A stretch of DNA of 9,227 nucleotides from positions 1 to 9,227 of the forward strand of contig CAIXSE010000221.1 in the NCBI GenBank assembly GCA_903921965.1, in the 5' to 3' direction. This document shows, one piece after another, positions 6,435 to 9,227 of the stretch (positions are counted from its first letter, which is position 1; each line of letters starts with the position of its first letter). Both the position numbers and the translations under genes were made by a program. The stretch is from an uncultured Thermoleophilia bacterium (lineage in GTDB: Bacteria > Actinomycetota > Thermoleophilia > UBA2241). The notes below the pieces were generated by a model. That model was not told where the DNA came from. It made no database searches and saw nothing but the letters and a program-made list of their open reading frames with translations.

Positions 6435-6495
6435 GTGCGGGCGTGGCGGCGGCGGGAAGCGCCGCCGGCGGCCGCGGAGGGAGGACGGGACGGGC

Positions 6496-7182
6496 GTGGA
6501 CGACGACAACGCAGGACGGGGCGAGGCGGTGGAACGGCGGTTCGCCGACGCCCTCGTCAAGGCGCGCGCCGACTGGGCCGCCGCCGACCCGGCGGCGTGC
6601 GCGGCGCGCGCCGGGTGCACCTTCGCGGCGGACGGCGTGCGCGTACCGTTCTTCGGCGTCCCGCACCTGGTCACGCACCCGGGCGGCGAGGTCACGGCGG
6701 CGTCCGGCTCCGCGGCTCGCGACGGCGCCGCCGCGGACCAGGCGGCAGCGGCCGAGTACGGCCCGGCGCACGTGGCCGTCAGGGTGCTGCTCCTGCACTA
6801 CCTGCTGACGGCTTCGGGCGCTCCGCCGGCCGGCGCCTGGGCCGCGTACCGCGAGCTGCCCGGCGGGCTGTTCTACGCGGCCTCGTTCGCGGCCCGCGCC
6901 GAGGCGCCGCTGGCGCGGGCCTTCGGGGCCGACGCGTCCGGTCTCGACGCGTTCAGGGCGGCCGCGCGCCGGGCCGGCGGCGAGGAGCTCGACCTCGGGG
7001 ACGCGTCGTACGCGTTCGCGGCGCTGCCGCGGGTGAGGGTCGCCGTGCTGGTGTGGCAGGGCGACGACGAGCTGCCGGGCGACGCCCGCGTGCTCTTCGA
7101 CGCCGGCGCCGAGGACTACCTGCCGCCGGAGGACCTTGCCGGGCTCGGCGGCCAGCTCTCCCGCCGTCTTGCCGCGGGCTGA
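6496..7182 (+). CDS. DUF3786 domain protein
   Basis: A 228-residue soluble protein that looks like the DUF3786 family (PF12654). Seen: a hydrophilic N-terminus with Cys35 and Cys41, FGVPHLVTHPGGEV (53-66), then the family core RVLLLHYLLTASGAPPAG (96-113) with W115 and YRELPGGLFY (118-127), a helical stretch with LARAFG (139-144), and the second core GGEELDLGDASYAFAALPRV (161-180) leading to VLVWQGDDELPGDARVLFD (184-202) and DYLPPEDL (207-214). The function is unknown; the family is known mainly from anaerobic bacteria and archaea. I see no Fe-S cluster motif or membrane segment. The start is GTG, with purine-rich GGAGGGAGGA about 10 bases upstream. A MFS gene follows 10 bp after the stop, so the two are probably co-transcribed, but what links them is unclear. 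Confidence 0.85.
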   Translation: MDDDNAGRGEAVERRFADALVKARADWAAADPAACAARAGCTFAADGVRVPFFGVPHLVTHPGGEVTAASGSAARDGAAADQAAAAEYGPAHVAVRVLLLHYLLTASGAPPAGAWAAYRELPGGLFYAASFAARAEAPLARAFGADASGLDAFRAAARRAGGEELDLGDASYAFAALPRVRVAVLVWQGDDELPGDARVLFDAGAEDYLPPEDLAGLGGQLSRRLAAG

Positions 7183-7192
7183 CGGGCGGCCG

Positions 7193-8755
7193 GTGGCGCC
7201 GTCACGAGCACCCGGCGCGGGCGGCGTGGACCTGCGCATGCCCGTGCTCACCCTCGTCCTGCTCGGGACGATGGCCGGCCTGAAGAACACCGACTCGTCG
7301 CTGGGCAGCATCACGCTGCCCGACGCCGCCGAGGCCTTCCACCTGTCGGCCGGCATGCAGGCGTTCGCGGCGAGCGTGCCGACGCTGGCGCTCGCCGCCT
7401 CGGCGCTGCCGTTCGGGGCGCTGAGCGACCGCCTCGGGCGCCGCCGGATCCTCACCATCTCCCTCTGCGTGCTCATCGCCGGGGAGCTGCTCTCGACGGT
7501 GGCGCCGGGCTCCGCGCTCTTCGTGCTCGGCCGGGCGGTGACCGGCATCGGCCTCGGCGGCGTGTTCGGTGCCTCCTTCGCTTTCGTGCCGCGCATCGCC
7601 CCCGGTGCCCTGACACCGGGGGCCCTCGGCATCTGGAACGCGACCATGATGCCGATGGCGCTGCTCCTGCAGCTGCTCGGCAGCCTGCTCGCCGAGGCCG
7701 ACTGGCGGCTCGCCTACCTCACCCTGCCGCTCGTCGCCGTCCCGCTCCTCGTCGTGTCACGCCTCCGCCTTCCGGAGACCGGGCGCGAGGCGCGTCCTGC
7801 CAATCCTCCGGCGCTGGTCGCCATCGCCGCCGCGATCGTCGTCTTCCTGTCGGGCATCAGCCAGCTCGCGAACGATGCCTCCTCCACCGGCGCGTGGGCC
7901 ACCATGGCCGCCGGGATCGCCCTGTTCGGCGCCTGGGTCGTGCTCGAGAAGCGGTCCGCCCATCCCACGTTCCCGGTGAGCCTGCTCGCGCAGCCGGTGT
8001 TCATCGGCGCCGTGATCGCCGGCATGCTCTTCAACGTCGCCCTCGGCCTGCTGACCCTGCAGCTCGCCAACTTCTGGGAGTATCTCTTCGGCTACCAGGC
8101 AGTGGTCGTCACGGTGGGGCTGCTGCCGGTGACGGTGGTCGCCGGCGCCGGCTCGTACGCAGCCGGGAAGCTCCTGGCGCGCGGCGCCAGACCGGGCGTG
8201 CTCATGCCGGTGGGCCTCGTGGTGTGCGCCGCCGGGTTCTTCAGCCTGCTGCCCGCCTCGGCAAGCAGTCCGTACGCCGTCTTCCTCCCGGCGTTGCTGC
8301 TCGTCCCGGCCGGCATCGCCCTGGTCACGGTGCCCCAGTCGCAGGTGTTCGTGGCGCAGGCGCCGCCGGGCTACATGGGCGCCGTCACCGCCTCGCGGAT
8401 CACCTTCGGCCAGCTCGGCTTCAGCATCGGCATCGCCCTCAGCGTGGCGCTCATCTCCATCGGCGCGAACCTGGACTTCCCGCGCCTGCTGCAGGACGCG
8501 GGGGTGGACCCTGCACGCGCCGGCACCGCCCTCACCGACGTGCAGCAGTACGCCGCGCTCAGGGACGGCAAGGAGGTGGCGGCCGCGCGCGCCGTGGTGA
8601 CCGCCTCGGCCGGCGCGTACGTGGCCGGCTTCCGTCTGGCCATGCTCGGCTTCGGCTCGGCGTGTGTGGCCGGCGCGGTCGCCGTGTGGCTGCTCTTCAG
8701 GCCGCGGCGTCGGGCGGACCGGCCGCGCGGGCAGCAGTCAGCCCGCGCAGGGTGA
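7193..8755 (+). CDS. MFS transporter, 14-TM-like
   Basis: A roughly 520-residue major facilitator superfamily permease. Seen, numbered from the GTG at 7193: TM1 from about residue 17, motif A GALSDRLGRRR (75-85), VLGRAVTGIGLGGVFGASFA (111-130), WRLAYLTLPLVAVPLLV (171-187) closing the first half, a cytoplasmic LRLPETGREARP, two extra hydrophobic segments (about 207-226 and 236-251) before the second half, a late loop (about 427-475) and a final TM with an Arg-rich tail. This pattern fits the 14-TM DHA2-like group, although motif C is poorly conserved. Substrate unknown. The start is uncertain: GTG 7193 (10 bp after the DUF3786 stop, weak ribosome site), GTG 7226, ATG 7238 and an overlapping TTG 7136 are all in frame, and membrane similarity begins only near 7238. 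Its last 59 bp overlap the convergent EamA gene. Confidence 0.85.
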   Translation: MAPSRAPGAGGVDLRMPVLTLVLLGTMAGLKNTDSSLGSITLPDAAEAFHLSAGMQAFAASVPTLALAASALPFGALSDRLGRRRILTISLCVLIAGELLSTVAPGSALFVLGRAVTGIGLGGVFGASFAFVPRIAPGALTPGALGIWNATMMPMALLLQLLGSLLAEADWRLAYLTLPLVAVPLLVVSRLRLPETGREARPANPPALVAIAAAIVVFLSGISQLANDASSTGAWATMAAGIALFGAWVVLEKRSAHPTFPVSLLAQPVFIGAVIAGMLFNVALGLLTLQLANFWEYLFGYQAVVVTVGLLPVTVVAGAGSYAAGKLLARGARPGVLMPVGLVVCAAGFFSLLPASASSPYAVFLPALLLVPAGIALVTVPQSQVFVAQAPPGYMGAVTASRITFGQLGFSIGIALSVALISIGANLDFPRLLQDAGVDPARAGTALTDVQQYAALRDGKEVAAARAVVTASAGAYVAGFRLAMLGFGSACVAGAVAVWLLFRPRRRADRPRGQQSARAG

Positions 8756-9227
8756 CGACCGCCAGGGCGCCGATGATGAGCGCCATGCCAGCCGCCTCCC
8801 AGGCGTCCGGCCGCTCGCCGAGCTGCAGCCAGGCGGCGAGCACGCCGATGACCGGCGTCGCCAGGGTGCCCAGCCCGGCCGCCCCGGCCGGGAGGGTGCG
8901 CAGCCCGTAGAGCCACAGCAGCCAGGCCACTGCGTTGCCGAGCACGACGTTGTAGGCGAGCGTGAGCAAGAAGACGCCGGTCCACTCCGGGCCGGACTGG
9001 GGCAGCAGCAGGGCCAGGGCCACGAGTGGCAGCGAGCCGAACAGCATCTGCCACGTGGTCAGCGAGAGCAGGTCCACGTGGCGCCGCGCCTGCAGGCGTT
9101 TCACGACGACGGCGCTGGCCGCCCAGCACACCGCGCCGCACACGGCGAGCACGCTGCTCAGCGTGCCGTGCAGCTGCCAGGGGCTGAGCACCAGGAGCAG
9201 GCCGGCGAGGGCCATGGCGACGGCCAG
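8697..9227 (-). CDS. EamA/DMT-family transporter, N-terminal part beyond window
   Basis: The C-terminal 176 residues of a drug/metabolite transporter (EamA, PF00892). The frame is open to the right edge, so the start lies outside; an internal ATG at 9215 would give only half a protein. Seen, numbered from that ATG: LAVCGAVCWAASAVVVKRL (23-41), the typical opening of the second EamA repeat, followed by four more hydrophobic segments including LAYNVVLGNAVAWLLWLYGL (85-104), PAGAAGLGTLATPVIGVLAAW (about 108-128) with the family L-x-P-V-x-(A/G) pattern, and LGERPDAWEAAGMALIIGAL (131-150). This is consistent with a ten-TM metabolite exporter; the substrate cannot be predicted. Its 3' end overlaps the convergent MFS gene by 59 bp, encoding a hydrophilic Ala-rich tail. 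Confidence 0.9.
   Translation of the reverse strand: MAVAMALAGLLLVLSPWQLHGTLSSVLAVCGAVCWAASAVVVKRLQARRHVDLLSLTTWQMLFGSLPLVALALLLPQSGPEWTGVFLLTLAYNVVLGNAVAWLLWLYGLRTLPAGAAGLGTLATPVIGVLAAWLQLGERPDAWEAAGMALIIGALAVVTLRGLTAARAAGPPDAAA

Noticed and set aside
6312..6695. 128-residue N-terminal extension of the leftward MFS protein
   Set aside because: The added sequence is low-complexity, runs opposite the DUF3786 gene, and a ribosome site precedes the ATG at 6311 where MFS similarity begins.
5728..7647. 639-codon minus-strand frame spanning the divergent region and the DUF3786 gene
   Set aside because: It is a low-complexity Arg/Pro/Ala translation that crosses an intergenic region and runs opposite DUF3786 and out of frame with the MFS gene; no family signature.
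1..9227. Defence system, mobile element, CRISPR or tRNA signatures
   Set aside because: No nuclease, integrase, transposase, repeat-spacer pattern or cloverleaf was found. The PLD-type HKD protein is a membrane cardiolipin synthase by its N-terminal membrane segments and length, not a defence nuclease.

Overview
The window is a dense, very GC-rich chromosomal segment (roughly 70% GC by eye, with strongly G/C-biased third codon positions, several GTG starts and short intergenic gaps). This suits a high-GC actinobacterium. The mix of a YgbA-type protein, a DUF3786 protein (a family I associate mainly with anaerobes) and DUF1622/DUF1269 membrane proteins makes an environmental, possibly anaerobic or facultative, actinobacterial lineage a reasonable guess. 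There is no rRNA or marker gene here, so the taxonomy is inference. I see no tRNA, rRNA, CRISPR array, insertion sequence, integrase or phage gene.

Left part (1-2927): the 3' end of a YgbA-type, nitrosative-stress-linked, Cys-rich protein reads rightward. It converges across a GC hairpin on a two-gene leftward operon: a membrane-anchored cardiolipin synthase with two intact HKD motifs, then, 15 bp downstream and in the same frame, a stand-alone MprF-like/UPF0104 flippase-type membrane protein.

Middle (2928-4680): a 150-bp divergent regulatory region holds a good rightward promoter candidate (TTGACG-N17-TAGAAC), a weaker leftward one for cls, and a GGGCGCC-N6-GGCGCCC inverted repeat between them. 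The rightward promoter serves three small envelope genes: a DUF1269-like glycine-rich membrane protein, a DUF1622 membrane protein, and a FAS1 (fasciclin) lipoprotein whose GTG start overlaps the previous stop codon by four bases. Together with the divergent cls-flippase pair this looks like a membrane/envelope maintenance locus; that joint role is inference.

Right part (4689-9227): a DHA2-type MFS exporter (leftward) is divergent from a DUF3786 protein followed 10 bp later by a second, 14-TM-like MFS transporter (rightward). The second transporter's 3' end overlaps by 59 bp the 3' end of a leftward EamA/DMT-family transporter that runs off the right edge. No dedicated regulator gene is visible for these transporters.

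No textbook defence or mobile system is present. The most distinctive elements are the cls-flippase/DUF1269-DUF1622-FAS1 divergent locus and the DUF3786-MFS pairing.
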